DNA from: Promicromonosporaceae bacterium
GTDB lineage: Bacteria; Actinomycetota; Actinomycetes; Actinomycetales; Cellulomonadaceae
Length of the DNA stretch: 13,224 nt
Direction of reading: 5' to 3'
NCBI GenBank assembly: GCA_009780755.1
Contig: WQZL01000054.1
Span: 1 to 13,224 of the forward strand
The notes beneath the pieces were generated by a model, which was not told where the DNA came from, ran no database searches, and saw only the letters and a program-made list of their open reading frames with translations. Every line of letters starts with the position of its first letter. Position 1 is the first letter of the stretch. Below are positions 1-7,417 of the stretch, in pieces. Made by a program: the position numbers and the translations under genes.

Positions 1-47
1 CGAGCTGGATGGAAGTTGAAGCGCACGGATTTGGTGGTAAGACCACG

Positions 48-67
48 CTTGTGACAAAATTCACAAG
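48..67. promoter_or_regulatory. Rex-type operator upstream of adhE
   Basis: The 18-bp core at 49-66 reads TTGTGACAAAATTCACAA, and the flanking C and G make 7-bp arms (CTTGTGA, 6-nt spacer, TCACAAG). It fits the redox repressor Rex, whose operators have TTGTGA and TCACAA half sites and whose classic targets include adhE. Only one base (C55) departs from the longer TTGTGAA/TTCACAA form. It also satisfies the CRP/GlxR pattern TGTGA-N6-TCACA, so the cognate regulator is inferred from the downstream gene. It overlaps the proposed -35 box of adhE, a position suited to repression. Confidence 0.75.
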
Positions 68-77
68 CCCATACGCT
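49..77 (+). promoter_or_regulatory. Putative adhE promoter
   Basis: A -35-like TTGTGA (49-54) is separated by 17 nt from a TANNNT-type -10, TACGCT (72-77). This predicts a start near position 84 and a 5' UTR of roughly 30 nt. The -35 lies inside the Rex-type operator, so repressor binding would block polymerase. The hexamers are only moderate matches; the spacing and the operator overlap are the main support. Confidence 0.45.
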
Positions 78-78
78 C

Positions 79-96
79 GCAGGCACTTCTGCCTGC
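79..96 (+). other. Short hairpin just upstream of the adhE ribosome binding site
   Basis: GCAGGCA (79-85) and TGCCTGC (90-96) form a perfect 7-bp stem with the 4-nt loop CTTC. The stem ends 4 nt before the Shine-Dalgarno AAGGAG (101-106), which is 8 nt from the GTG start. If transcription starts near 84 the stem would be only partly transcribed, in which case the inverted repeat may instead be a second protein site. Its role is unknown. Confidence 0.4.
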
Positions 97-114
97 ACTT
101 AAGGAGACAATTCA

Positions 115-2817
115 GTGAGCACTAAGCCCACCACGGCGGCCCCTGCCGTCGATGCAGCAGCCGAGGTAGATGCCCTCGTCCAGCGTGGCCTCAAGGCCCT
201 AGAAGCCTATGCGGACTTCACGCAGGAGCAGATCGACCACATCGTAAAGAAGGCGTCCATCGCTGCCCTGCACAAGCACGGCGAACTCGCCAAGATGGCC
301 GTCGATGAGACCGGCCGCGGCATCTTCGAGGACAAGGCAACGAAGAACATCTTCGCCTGCGAGCATGTCACGAACTCGCTGAAAGACTTAAAGACGGTCG
401 GTGTGGTCGCTCGCGATGACCTCAAGGGCATCGTCGAAATAGCCGAGCCGGTCGGCGTCGTCGCGGGCGTCACCCCGGTGACCAACCCCACCTCGACCGC
501 CATCTTCAAGGCGCTCATTGCGCTTAAGACCCGCAACCCGATCATCTTCGGCTTCCACCCCAGCGCTCAGCAGTGTTCCGTGGCCGCCGCCAAGATTGTC
601 CGCGACGCCGCCATCGCCGCAGGCGCCCCAGAAAATTGCGTGCAGTGGATCGAACACCCCTCGATTGCCGCCACCTCCGAACTGATGAACCACCCCGGCG
701 TCTCGATGGTGCTTGCCACCGGCGGTAACGCTATGGTGCGCGCCGCGTACTCCACCGGCAAGCCCGCCCTTGGCGTCGGCGCTGGTAACGTCCCGGCCTA
801 CATTGCTCGCGACGCCAAGGTGCGCCGGGCAATCAACGACATCGTGCTTTCCAAGGGCTTCGACAATGGTGTGGTTTGCGCCTCTGAGCAGGCCGCCATC
901 ATCGACACCGAAATCTACGACGAGGCGATGGCTGAGTTCGCCCGGATGCACGCCCACCTGGTTACCCCCGCCCAGAAGAAGATGCTGGAGCAGTATTTCT
1001 TCGGCGTCACCGCTAAGTCCAAGAACTGCGCCGAGGCCAAGCTAAACGCCGATGTCGTGGGCAAGAGCGCCCACTGGCTGGCCGAGCAGGCCGGTTTTGA
1101 GGTGCCCAAGGACACCGCGATCCTGCTGGCCGAGATCGACTCGGTTGGTCCGCAGGAGCCGCTCAGCCGTGAGAAGCTCTCGCCGCTGCTGGCCGTGCTG
1201 CGGGCCAAGAATGTCGAAGAGGGCTTGAAGTTCTCCGAGCAGATGGTGGAGTTTGATGGCCTCGGCCACTCGGGCGCCATCCACACCGAGGATAAGGAGT
1301 TGGCCGAAGAGTTCGGGCGCCGCGTCAAGGCCGTCCGCATCTTGTGGAACCAGCCCTCGGCTCTTGGCGGCATCGGCGACATCTACAACGCCCTGATCCC
1401 ATCGCTGACCCTGGGCTGCGGCTCCTACGGTCGCAACTCCGTGTCGAACAACGTTTCGGCCATCAACCTGGTAAACATCAAGCGCGTAGCGAGGCGAAAC
1501 AACAACATGCAGTGGTTCAAGGTTCCGCCCAAGACGTACTTCGAGCCGAACTCGATCCAGTACCTGGCCGACATGCGCGGCGTCGAGCGCGTCACCATCG
1601 TCACCGACCGCGTGATGAGCACCATCGGCATCGTGGACAAGGTACTCGACGTGCTGCACCGCCGCCCCAACCCCGTGGCCGTGCAGATCATCGACACCGT
1701 TGAGCCGGAGCCGAGTGTTGGCACCGTGCTGCGTGGCGCCGAGCTGATGCGTGACCACCGCCCCGACACGATCATCGCGATCGGTGGCGGCTCGCCGATG
1801 GATGCCTCGAAGGTGATGTGGCTCAAGTACGAACACCCGGAGCTGGAATTCGCCGACCTGCGCGAGAAATTCTTCGATGTGCGCAAGCGCGCCTTCCAGT
1901 ATCCGACGCTGGGGGAGAAGGCCCAGCTGGTCTGCATCCCCACCTCGTCGGGTACCGGCGCCGAGGTAACGCCGTTCGCGGTCATCTCCGACCCGGAGAC
2001 CGGGTTCAAGTACCCGCTGGCCGACTACGCCCTGACTCCGACCGTCGCCATCATCGACCCGGTACTCACTGCTTCGATGCCGGCCAAGCTGGTGGTTGAC
2101 TCCGGCATGGACGCCCTGACGCACGCCACCGAGGCGTACGTCTCCGTTTACGCCAATGACTTCACCGATGGCCTGGCGCTACACGCCATCAAGATGGTCT
2201 TCGAGAACATCGAGAAGTCGTATAACGACAAGACGGGCCTCTCCGAAGCGCGCGAGAAGATGCACAACGCCGCCACCATCGCCGGTATGGCCTTCGGTAA
2301 CGCCTTCCTGGGTGTGGTACACGCCATGAGCCACACCGTGGGCGCGGCGTACAAGCTGATCCACGGTCGCACCAACGCCATGTTCTTGCCCTACGCGATC
2401 CGCTACAACGGCCAGGTGCCCGGCAAGGTGACCGGCTGGCCCAAGGCCGACAAGTACGTGGCTCCCGAGCGCTTCCAGGAGATCGCCAAGCACCTCGGCC
2501 TGCCGCACAGCACGCCGGAAGAGGCCATCGAGGCATACGCCACCGCGTGCCGTGACCTGGCCACCCGCATCGGCGTGGAGCCGTCGTTCCAGGCGCAGGG
2601 CGTTGACGAGAAGGACTTCCTCGGCAACCTGGACAACCTGGCGATGCGCGCCTACGAGGACCAGTGCGCCCCGGCCAACCCGCGCCTGCCAATGCTAGAC
2701 GACATGAAGGACATGATGGTCGGCGCATACTACGGCGTTTCTCGCGAGGAAATCGCCGCCAAGCGCGAAGCCGGCGTGGCCTACACCGACATGATGAAGG
2801 CGCCCAAGAAGAAGTAG
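115..2817 (+). CDS. adhE: Bifunctional acetaldehyde-CoA/alcohol dehydrogenase AdhE
   Basis: This 900-residue enzyme reduces acetyl-CoA to acetaldehyde and then to ethanol in the cytoplasm, reoxidising two NADH; AdhE proteins typically assemble into spirosomes. The N-terminal aldehyde dehydrogenase domain (about 15-450) has the catalytic cysteine C255 in NGVVCASEQ. A linker leads to the C-terminal iron alcohol dehydrogenase (about 470-880), with the nucleotide motif GGGSPMDA (557-564). The metal ligands D666, H670, H736 and H750 correspond to E. coli D653, H657, H723 and H737 at a constant offset of 13. The length is normal for the family (E. coli 891). The GTG start is fixed by AAGGAG at 101-106. 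One in-frame TTA codon, rare in such GC-rich DNA, lies at L92 (388-390). It appears monocistronic, between a Rex-type operator and a strong hairpin. Confidence 0.97.
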   Translation: MSTKPTTAAPAVDAAAEVDALVQRGLKALEAYADFTQEQIDHIVKKASIAALHKHGELAKMAVDETGRGIFEDKATKNIFACEHVTNSLKDLKTVGVVARDDLKGIVEIAEPVGVVAGVTPVTNPTSTAIFKALIALKTRNPIIFGFHPSAQQCSVAAAKIVRDAAIAAGAPENCVQWIEHPSIAATSELMNHPGVSMVLATGGNAMVRAAYSTGKPALGVGAGNVPAYIARDAKVRRAINDIVLSKGFDNGVVCASEQAAIIDTEIYDEAMAEFARMHAHLVTPAQKKMLEQYFFGVTAKSKNCAEAKLNADVVGKSAHWLAEQAGFEVPKDTAILLAEIDSVGPQEPLSREKLSPLLAVLRAKNVEEGLKFSEQMVEFDGLGHSGAIHTEDKELAEEFGRRVKAVRILWNQPSALGGIGDIYNALIPSLTLGCGSYGRNSVSNNVSAINLVNIKRVARRNNNMQWFKVPPKTYFEPNSIQYLADMRGVERVTIVTDRVMSTIGIVDKVLDVLHRRPNPVAVQIIDTVEPEPSVGTVLRGAELMRDHRPDTIIAIGGGSPMDASKVMWLKYEHPELEFADLREKFFDVRKRAFQYPTLGEKAQLVCIPTSSGTGAEVTPFAVISDPETGFKYPLADYALTPTVAIIDPVLTASMPAKLVVDSGMDALTHATEAYVSVYANDFTDGLALHAIKMVFENIEKSYNDKTGLSEAREKMHNAATIAGMAFGNAFLGVVHAMSHTVGAAYKLIHGRTNAMFLPYAIRYNGQVPGKVTGWPKADKYVAPERFQEIAKHLGLPHSTPEEAIEAYATACRDLATRIGVEPSFQAQGVDEKDFLGNLDNLAMRAYEDQCAPANPRLPMLDDMKDMMVGAYYGVSREEIAAKREAGVAYTDMMKAPKKK

Positions 2818-2837
2818 CGTCTACGCTTCTAACGCGA

Positions 2838-2873
2838 CGAGGCCCGGCGAAGACCACTCTTCGCCGGGCCTCG
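2838..2873 (+). terminator. Hairpin terminator after adhE
   Basis: A 16-bp perfect stem has left arm 2838-2853, loop CCAC and right arm 2858-2873. It is very GC-rich (core GGCCCGGCGAAG) and begins 21 nt after the adhE stop. The tail CTGTTTA is only weakly T-rich, as is common for high-GC actinobacterial terminators. It separates adhE from the toxin-antitoxin pair. Confidence 0.8.
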
Positions 2874-2933
2874 CTGTTTACGGTGAGGATACCTTCGGCT
2901 AAGCGACAAGAACTGACAGCCGATGACCCTCTA

Positions 2934-2963
2934 TAGCACATAGAAAGACAGTTGTGCTACGGT
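2934..2963 (+). promoter_or_regulatory. Promoter and inverted-repeat operator of the toxin-antitoxin pair
   Basis: TAGCACA (2934-2940) and TGTGCTA (2953-2959) are perfect 7-bp inverted arms 12 nt apart. The right arm overlaps an extended -10 element, TGC followed by TACGGT (2955-2963). Six nucleotides separate this -10 from the ATG at 2970, and no Shine-Dalgarno sequence is visible, so a leaderless mRNA is likely. An operator buried in the promoter fits the usual autorepression of type II toxin-antitoxin operons. Binding by the encoded proteins is inferred. Confidence 0.55.
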
Positions 2964-2969
2964 TTGGAC

Positions 2970-3224
2970 ATGGCGATCTTGGAGTACGGCGTTCGGGCGC
3001 TTCGGAATCACACCCCCGAGGTGATCGCCGCCGTGGAAAACAGTGACACCGTTTTTCTGACCAAACACGGTCGTCGCATAGCCCAAATCGTGCCGGTGGA
3101 GACAGCGGTTGATACCTTGTTGCGCAAGGCGCGGGAGCTAACTGCCGTTGAAACCGGGTGGACGAGCGAGTTGGCCCAAGCCAAGGCCGCCGATATTGCC
3201 GCGCAGGTAGACCGATGGGCTTGA
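2970..3224 (+). CDS. vapB: Antitoxin, Phd/YefM-like (VapB role)
   Basis: This small protein of 84 residues should neutralise the toxin encoded immediately downstream and bind its own promoter. Residues 1-43 (MAILEYGVRALRNHTPEVIA, then VENSDTVFLTKHGRRIAQIVPVE) match the Phd/YefM DNA-binding fold: an RALRNHT-type helix start, then a strand with a TKHGRRIAQIVP-like turn. The C-terminal half (about 45-84) is helical and charged, as expected for a toxin-wrapping segment. An upstream in-frame TTG at 2952 would put the N-terminus inside the promoter and operator, so ATG 2970 is preferred. The gene overlaps the toxin by 10 nt, implying translational coupling. Base composition is visibly lower in GC than in adhE. 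Confidence 0.82.
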   Translation: MAILEYGVRALRNHTPEVIAAVENSDTVFLTKHGRRIAQIVPVETAVDTLLRKARELTAVETGWTSELAQAKAADIAAQVDRWA

Positions 3225-3682
3225 TGCTAGATACCTCCGCCGTTATCGGCTGGCTTGAACGTGGCAATGAGCGAGTGCTACAAGAGATTGCCAAGGCTGA
3301 GCTAGTTCCCTGTGTCCATTTGGTAACCGTTGGAGAACTGGTTGAGGGCTGTGAGCGCGTGCGACCCTCGGCAGGTGAACCGAGTTCGGCGACTGCGGTA
3401 TTTCATAGGCGGCAGAGGGTTCATGACTTTGTTGTGGGTGAGCTGGTGATCGCCCCGGCGCCGACGCTCAAGGATGCCGTCATTTTCGGCAAAATTTCGG
3501 CGATTGTGGGCCGCTCGCTATCACATAACGATAAGTGGATCATGGCAGCTGCTCTGCTCGGCGGGCATCTACTGGTCACCGAAGATGCCGCAATCGCCGT
3601 CGCGTACGAGTCAGTTCGCTTTCAGAACCTCGCTGTTGAGGTTGGCCCGACCGCAAGGGCGTCAACCGTAGCGCTGGTCTAA
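3215..3682 (+). CDS. vapC: PIN-domain ribonuclease toxin (VapC family)
   Basis: This 155-residue PIN-domain protein is the toxin of a type II pair, expected to be a Mg-dependent endoribonuclease; its RNA target cannot be read from sequence. Acidic residues sit where the family has them: D6 in MLDTSAVIGW, E41 in TVGELVEG, D106 in HNDKWIMAAALL and D124 in LLVTEDAAI. The start at 3215 has AGG (3205-3207) 7 nt upstream; a second ATG at 3224 (TGATG overlap with the antitoxin stop) would remove three residues. Two sampled 60-nt stretches are 53% and 47% GC, against 73% in one sampled line of adhE, suggesting horizontal acquisition. Its TAA stop overlaps the serA stop on the other strand. Confidence 0.85.
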   Translation: MGLMLDTSAVIGWLERGNERVLQEIAKAELVPCVHLVTVGELVEGCERVRPSAGEPSSATAVFHRRQRVHDFVVGELVIAPAPTLKDAVIFGKISAIVGRSLSHNDKWIMAAALLGGHLLVTEDAAIAVAYESVRFQNLAVEVGPTARASTVALV

Positions 3683-4929
3683 GATGGCGACTGCCCAGCG
3701 GCGGGACCGAGCGGAAACTCGGGGCGCTGGAACTGGTCGCGGATGCGCAGGCGCACCGTGGTGGGCATGGCCATCAGCTTGGCCGATGAGCCGCGATGCG
3801 TCACATCCGAGATGTCCGTGACCACGTAGCCCAGATCGCCATCCGTGGCGAGCATCTGCCCCTCAATATTGGCGCCATGCTCGGCGAAGATACGGTTTAT
3901 CTCGGCCAGCACGCCTGGCACGTTGCGGTGCATCACCATGATGCGGCCAACCCCGGTGGGCGCCAATTGCAGGGCGGGCACGTTCACCGCGAGGGTGGTG
4001 GTGCCGGTCGCATCGTAGTCACGTAGCTTGGCCGCGACGAATTGCCCGATGGCCTCCTGCGCCTCCTCTGTCGATCCGCCGACGTGAGGGGTCAAGATTA
4101 CGTTCGGCAGGCCACAGAGCGGAGAGTCGAAGTGGTCGCCGCGCTTCTTGGGTTCGGTGGGAAACACATCCACGGCCGCCCCACCGAGCCGCCCCGATAC
4201 CAGGCCATCTCGCAGCGCCTCGACATCAACGATGAACCCCCGCGAGAGGTTTAAGAACACGGCGCCGGGCTTCATCTGCGTAAACATCTCCGCACCGAAG
4301 AAGCCCGCGTTGCCGGGCCTGCCATCTACGTGAATGGTCACGGCGTCGGCTACCGCCAGCAACTCCTCAATGGTTTGCACACGGGTTGCGTTGCCGAGCG
4401 CGAGCCGTTCTTGCACGTCGTAGAACACCACCCGCATACCCAGGCTTTCAGCCAGCACCGAAAGCTGAGAGCCGATGTTGCCGTAACCAATAATGCCGAG
4501 CGTGCGGCCCCGCACCTCATGGGAGCCGTCGGCGGTCTTATCCCAGATGCCTGCGTGCAGTGCCCGATTCAGCGCGGGCATCTGCCGCATTAGCGCGATC
4601 ACCTCGGCCAAGGCCAGCTCCACCACCGAGCGGGTATTGGAATACGGCGCATTAAACACCGGCACGCCGTAGGCGGCGGCCGCGGCCAGGTCAATCTGGT
4701 TGGTACCGATGGCAAACACGCCGATGGCCACCAGCTCGGGACACGCCTCGATAACGGCGCGCGTCACCTGCGTCTTGGAGCGAATGCCCAGCAGCGACAC
4801 CCCGGCCAGAGCCTCAATCAGCTCCGCCTCATCGAGCGCACCAGAGCGCAGCTCGACCTCAAAACCAGCCTTGCGCAAAATCTCGGCGGAGACGGGGTGG
4901 ACATTTTCCAACAACAGCACCCTGAGCAT
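3679..4929 (-). CDS. serA: D-3-phosphoglycerate dehydrogenase, ACT-domain type
   Basis: This cytoplasmic enzyme of 416 residues oxidises 3-phosphoglycerate to 3-phosphohydroxypyruvate, the first step of serine synthesis. The nucleotide-binding domain carries GIIGYGNIG (145-153). The catalytic triad is R230 in NLSRG, E259 in VFPTEP and H282 in TPHVGGSTEEA, all offset by 10 from E. coli R240, E269 and H292. A C-terminal ACT domain (about 330-395, MVMHRNVPGVLAEINRIF) is the likely site of serine feedback. This is the short E. coli-like form, not the roughly 530-residue mycobacterial form with an intervening ASB domain. There is no Shine-Dalgarno; a -10-like TAGCAT lies 6 nt before the ATG, suggesting a leaderless mRNA. 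The stop codon overlaps vapC, which converges on it. Confidence 0.94.
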   Translation of the reverse strand: MLRVLLLENVHPVSAEILRKAGFEVELRSGALDEAELIEALAGVSLLGIRSKTQVTRAVIEACPELVAIGVFAIGTNQIDLAAAAAYGVPVFNAPYSNTRSVVELALAEVIALMRQMPALNRALHAGIWDKTADGSHEVRGRTLGIIGYGNIGSQLSVLAESLGMRVVFYDVQERLALGNATRVQTIEELLAVADAVTIHVDGRPGNAGFFGAEMFTQMKPGAVFLNLSRGFIVDVEALRDGLVSGRLGGAAVDVFPTEPKKRGDHFDSPLCGLPNVILTPHVGGSTEEAQEAIGQFVAAKLRDYDATGTTTLAVNVPALQLAPTGVGRIMVMHRNVPGVLAEINRIFAEHGANIEGQMLATDGDLGYVVTDISDVTHRGSSAKLMAMPTTVRLRIRDQFQRPEFPLGPAAGQSPS

Positions 4930-4935
4930 CGGACC

Positions 4936-4941
4936 ATGCTA
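4936..4941 (-). promoter_or_regulatory. Putative serA -10 element for a leaderless transcript
   Basis: On the minus strand TAGCAT (TANNNT) is followed by the 6 nt GGTCCG and then the serA ATG at 4929. This places the predicted transcription start at or next to the A of the start codon. No convincing -35 is seen. The promoter would lie just downstream of the 28-bp palindrome that ends helD, giving serA its own transcript. Confidence 0.45.
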
Positions 4942-4956
4942 GCCCGGCTCGCCGCC

Positions 4957-5022
4957 GAGATCGGTAATCCGGGCTGAAATCGGTAGGGGGACCAACCGAT
5001 TTCAGCCCGGATTACCGATCTC
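4957..5022. repeat. Perfect 28-bp inverted repeat at the helD 3' end
   Basis: The left arm (4957-4984) and right arm (4995-5022) are exact reverse complements over 28 bp, around a 10-nt loop, AGGGGGACCA. Each arm contains ATCGGT twice (ATCGGTAATCC and GAAATCGGT on the left). The repeat includes the last codons and stop of helD (5002-5004) and ends 27 nt before the serA start. It could be the helD terminator, but no T-run follows on either strand, and the length and perfection are unusual for one. A small mobile palindrome that replaced the helD C-terminal codons is the alternative. Confidence 0.85.
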
Positions 5023-7329
5023 ACGCGGGGTTTCGATGAAGCCGGGTGGAAGTGGGGTCGCATGGACGACAACTAGGCGCTGGGTGGGCCGCGTCATCGA
5101 GACGTACAGGTCGGAGTAGCCGCCCGGTCCGGTCGCGATATCGGCCGGTTCCACCAACACGACGGCATCAAACTCCAAGCCCTTAACCTCGCGGGGGGTA
5201 AGCAGGGCAACTTGTCGCTCATCGGCGCGCTGGGTGGCCAGGCGCTGGGCCTCTTTAGCGGGCAGCGCCTCGGCGAGCGCAGCATCGACGCCCGCCTGCC
5301 ACCCCGCCAGCGTTTCTGCGCTCGCTTGCGCGACGATGACGGCGACCCTCCCGGCACCCTCCGCCCCGATAAACTCCGACGCCAGCCGGGCGGCAGCCGC
5401 AGCCGCAGCCGCCAGCAACCCGTCGCCACTCACGGGCACGTACGCGATGGCCCCTGCTACCTCGCGAGCCGCAGTCAGCGGGGAGACGGGCAACCCGGCG
5501 GCCCTTGCCATGCGCTGGGCGGTATCCGCAACCAAGGCCGGGGTACGGTAGCTGACGGTCAGCTCCGCCAGACGCCAACTGCCCCGCAGCACCGGATTCA
5601 ACGCCGTGGGCCAGGAACGGGCGCCGCCCGCCGCCGAGGTCTGTGCCACATCGCCGACAATCGTCATCGACCGCGTCGGCACCCGACGCAACAGCGTGCG
5701 CCACGCCATCGACGACAGCTCCTGCGCCTCATCCACCACCACATGCCCATACGTCCAGCTACGGTCGGAGGCGGCCCGCTCGGCCGTGGTCAGGTAGTTG
5801 CCCGACGAGGCGAACCGCTCGGCGAGAGTCTCCGCATCGATGGGAATCATCGAGGACGCGGCCCCCGAGGCCAGCACCGAGCGGGCGTGTTCTAGCGCCT
5901 CGGCCCGTTCGGACGCCCGCGCCCTGGCCTCCGAGCGTTCGGCGGCATCGTCGTAGCCAAGCAACTCGGCGGCCTCATCGAGCAGCGGAATATCCGATTC
6001 GGTCCAGGGCGCCCACGGCTCGCGCAGCACCAGGTTGCGCTCGGCCTCGGTCAACATCGGCGCGGCCTCGGCCAACCGATGCGGGCGGGAGAGCAGATCG
6101 TCGATCAGTTTCTTGGGCGAGATCGGGAACCAGGCGAGATTCAGGGCAACCCGCACCGCCTGCATCATCCGCAGATCTTCTAGCACGATGGCGCGATCCT
6201 CCGGGGCCAAAGTGCCGCCGCTGGCCACCTCATACTGGCTGGCGAGCCGCCCAAGCATGTCTCGCACGAAGGTGGTGCGAGCCTGGTTGTGCGGCTTATG
6301 GGTGCGTCGCGCCCGCGCGATGGCATCACGCACATCATCGCGATAAATCACCAGCCGATGCCCGTCAAGACTCAAATGCACATTGTCATCGGGTACCCGC
6401 TCGCGGGCCTGAACAGCCCGGCTGACAATGTTGGCCCACACCGCCCGGCCCTTGATCTCCGCCGCCGCAGACGCCTCCACGGCCACGGCCGAGGTGCCGG
6501 GAATGATCTCGCCCAACGTGGTGGACACCACACCCGTCTCCCCCAAAGAGGGCAAAACCTGATCGATGTAGCGCAAGAAGGACCGTGACGGCCCCACCAG
6601 CAGCACCCCGGAGCGTTCCAGGAGGCGCCGGTGCGCGTAAAGCAGGTAAGCGGCGCGGTGTAGCGCCACGGCGGTCTTGCCGGTCCCCGGCCCGCCCTGC
6701 ACCACCAGCGCGCCGGTCAGGTCGGAGCGGATGATGCGATCCTGTTCGGACTGAATGGTGGAGACGATGTCGCCCATCCGACCAGTACGGCGGGTAGCCA
6801 GCGCGGCAAGCAGCGCCCCCTCGCCAGAGAGAGAGGATTCGTCCAGATCATCCTGACCGGTCAGATCGAGCAGCTCATCCTCGACACCGGTCACCTTCCG
6901 TCCAGAGGTAACCAAATGCCGACGACGGCGCACGCCTTGGGTATCGAGCGCCGTGGCCCGGTAAAATGGCTCGGCGGCGGGCGCCCGCCAATCGGTGAGC
7001 AGCGCATGTTGCTCGTCATCATTGAGTCCGATGCGACCAACGTAACGGGCCTCACCAGCGGTCAGATCGAGGCGACCGAAGGCGAGCCGCTCTTCGACGG
7101 CATCGAGCTGGGCGGCGCGATCCTCATATAGCGTGGCGAAGGCGTCGCGTTCCGAGCGATTCTGGGGCGAGCCAGACGGCCCCTCCTGACGCACATCCGC
7201 CAGCCTGCTGCGGGCGCGATCCCGCAGGGCATCAAGGCGGGCGTACAGGCGATCAACCACCGCCTGCTCGCGAGCTAGCTCAGCCTTACCTCCAGGCACT
7301 GATACCTCCATTGTCTCCGGTTCGGCCAT
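5002..7329 (-). CDS. helD: HelD-like superfamily 1 helicase (RNA polymerase-associated)
   Basis: This UvrD/Rep-like ATPase has 775 residues. HelD proteins in Gram-positive bacteria bind RNA polymerase and release it from DNA using ATP. The N-terminus (about 14-90) is a charged coiled coil, as in HelD, where it reaches into the polymerase secondary channel. Walker A is GGPGTGKT (212-219). Motif II is VVDEAQE (531-537), followed by TIVGDVAQ (556-563) and SYRTPALVADTAQ (593-605). KGLEFDAVVLVEP (716-728) and LYVSMTRPTQRL (741-752) are the last helicase motifs. The start is the first ATG; no convincing Shine-Dalgarno is seen, and ATG at codon 7 is an alternative. The final residues (about REIGNPG) are encoded within the palindrome. 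It lies 88 nt downstream of the methyltransferase-fold gene on the same strand. Confidence 0.88.
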   Translation of the reverse strand: MAEPETMEVSVPGGKAELAREQAVVDRLYARLDALRDRARSRLADVRQEGPSGSPQNRSERDAFATLYEDRAAQLDAVEERLAFGRLDLTAGEARYVGRIGLNDDEQHALLTDWRAPAAEPFYRATALDTQGVRRRRHLVTSGRKVTGVEDELLDLTGQDDLDESSLSGEGALLAALATRRTGRMGDIVSTIQSEQDRIIRSDLTGALVVQGGPGTGKTAVALHRAAYLLYAHRRLLERSGVLLVGPSRSFLRYIDQVLPSLGETGVVSTTLGEIIPGTSAVAVEASAAAEIKGRAVWANIVSRAVQARERVPDDNVHLSLDGHRLVIYRDDVRDAIARARRTHKPHNQARTTFVRDMLGRLASQYEVASGGTLAPEDRAIVLEDLRMMQAVRVALNLAWFPISPKKLIDDLLSRPHRLAEAAPMLTEAERNLVLREPWAPWTESDIPLLDEAAELLGYDDAAERSEARARASERAEALEHARSVLASGAASSMIPIDAETLAERFASSGNYLTTAERAASDRSWTYGHVVVDEAQELSSMAWRTLLRRVPTRSMTIVGDVAQTSAAGGARSWPTALNPVLRGSWRLAELTVSYRTPALVADTAQRMARAAGLPVSPLTAAREVAGAIAYVPVSGDGLLAAAAAAAARLASEFIGAEGAGRVAVIVAQASAETLAGWQAGVDAALAEALPAKEAQRLATQRADERQVALLTPREVKGLEFDAVVLVEPADIATGPGGYSDLYVSMTRPTQRLVVVHATPLPPGFIETPREIGNPG

Positions 7330-7417
7330 CCATTATTCGCGCTCCGGCAAGTTTTGACGAGCCGCTGGCACGATGTGCGCACCTGACCATTTCATCTTGG
7401 CGGCGAGGAATGCCGGG

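Noticed and set aside
48..67. CRP/GlxR binding site as the first choice
   Set aside because: It matches TGTGA-N6-TCACA, but the longer TTGTGA and TTCACAA ends and the adhE target favour Rex. It is kept only as an alternative.
1042..2124. A 360-codon open frame antisense to adhE
   Set aside because: It is a shadow of high-GC codon bias, rich in Gly, His, Arg and Val with no motif, and it lies opposite a well-identified enzyme.
2952..2969. TTG start six codons upstream of the antitoxin ATG
   Set aside because: It falls inside the inverted-repeat operator and extended -10, and homology begins at the ATG at 2970.
5643..6425. Open frame opposite helD (260 codons)
   Set aside because: Its translation is Arg/Pro/Ser-rich with no recognisable domain; the opposite strand carries ordered helicase motifs throughout.
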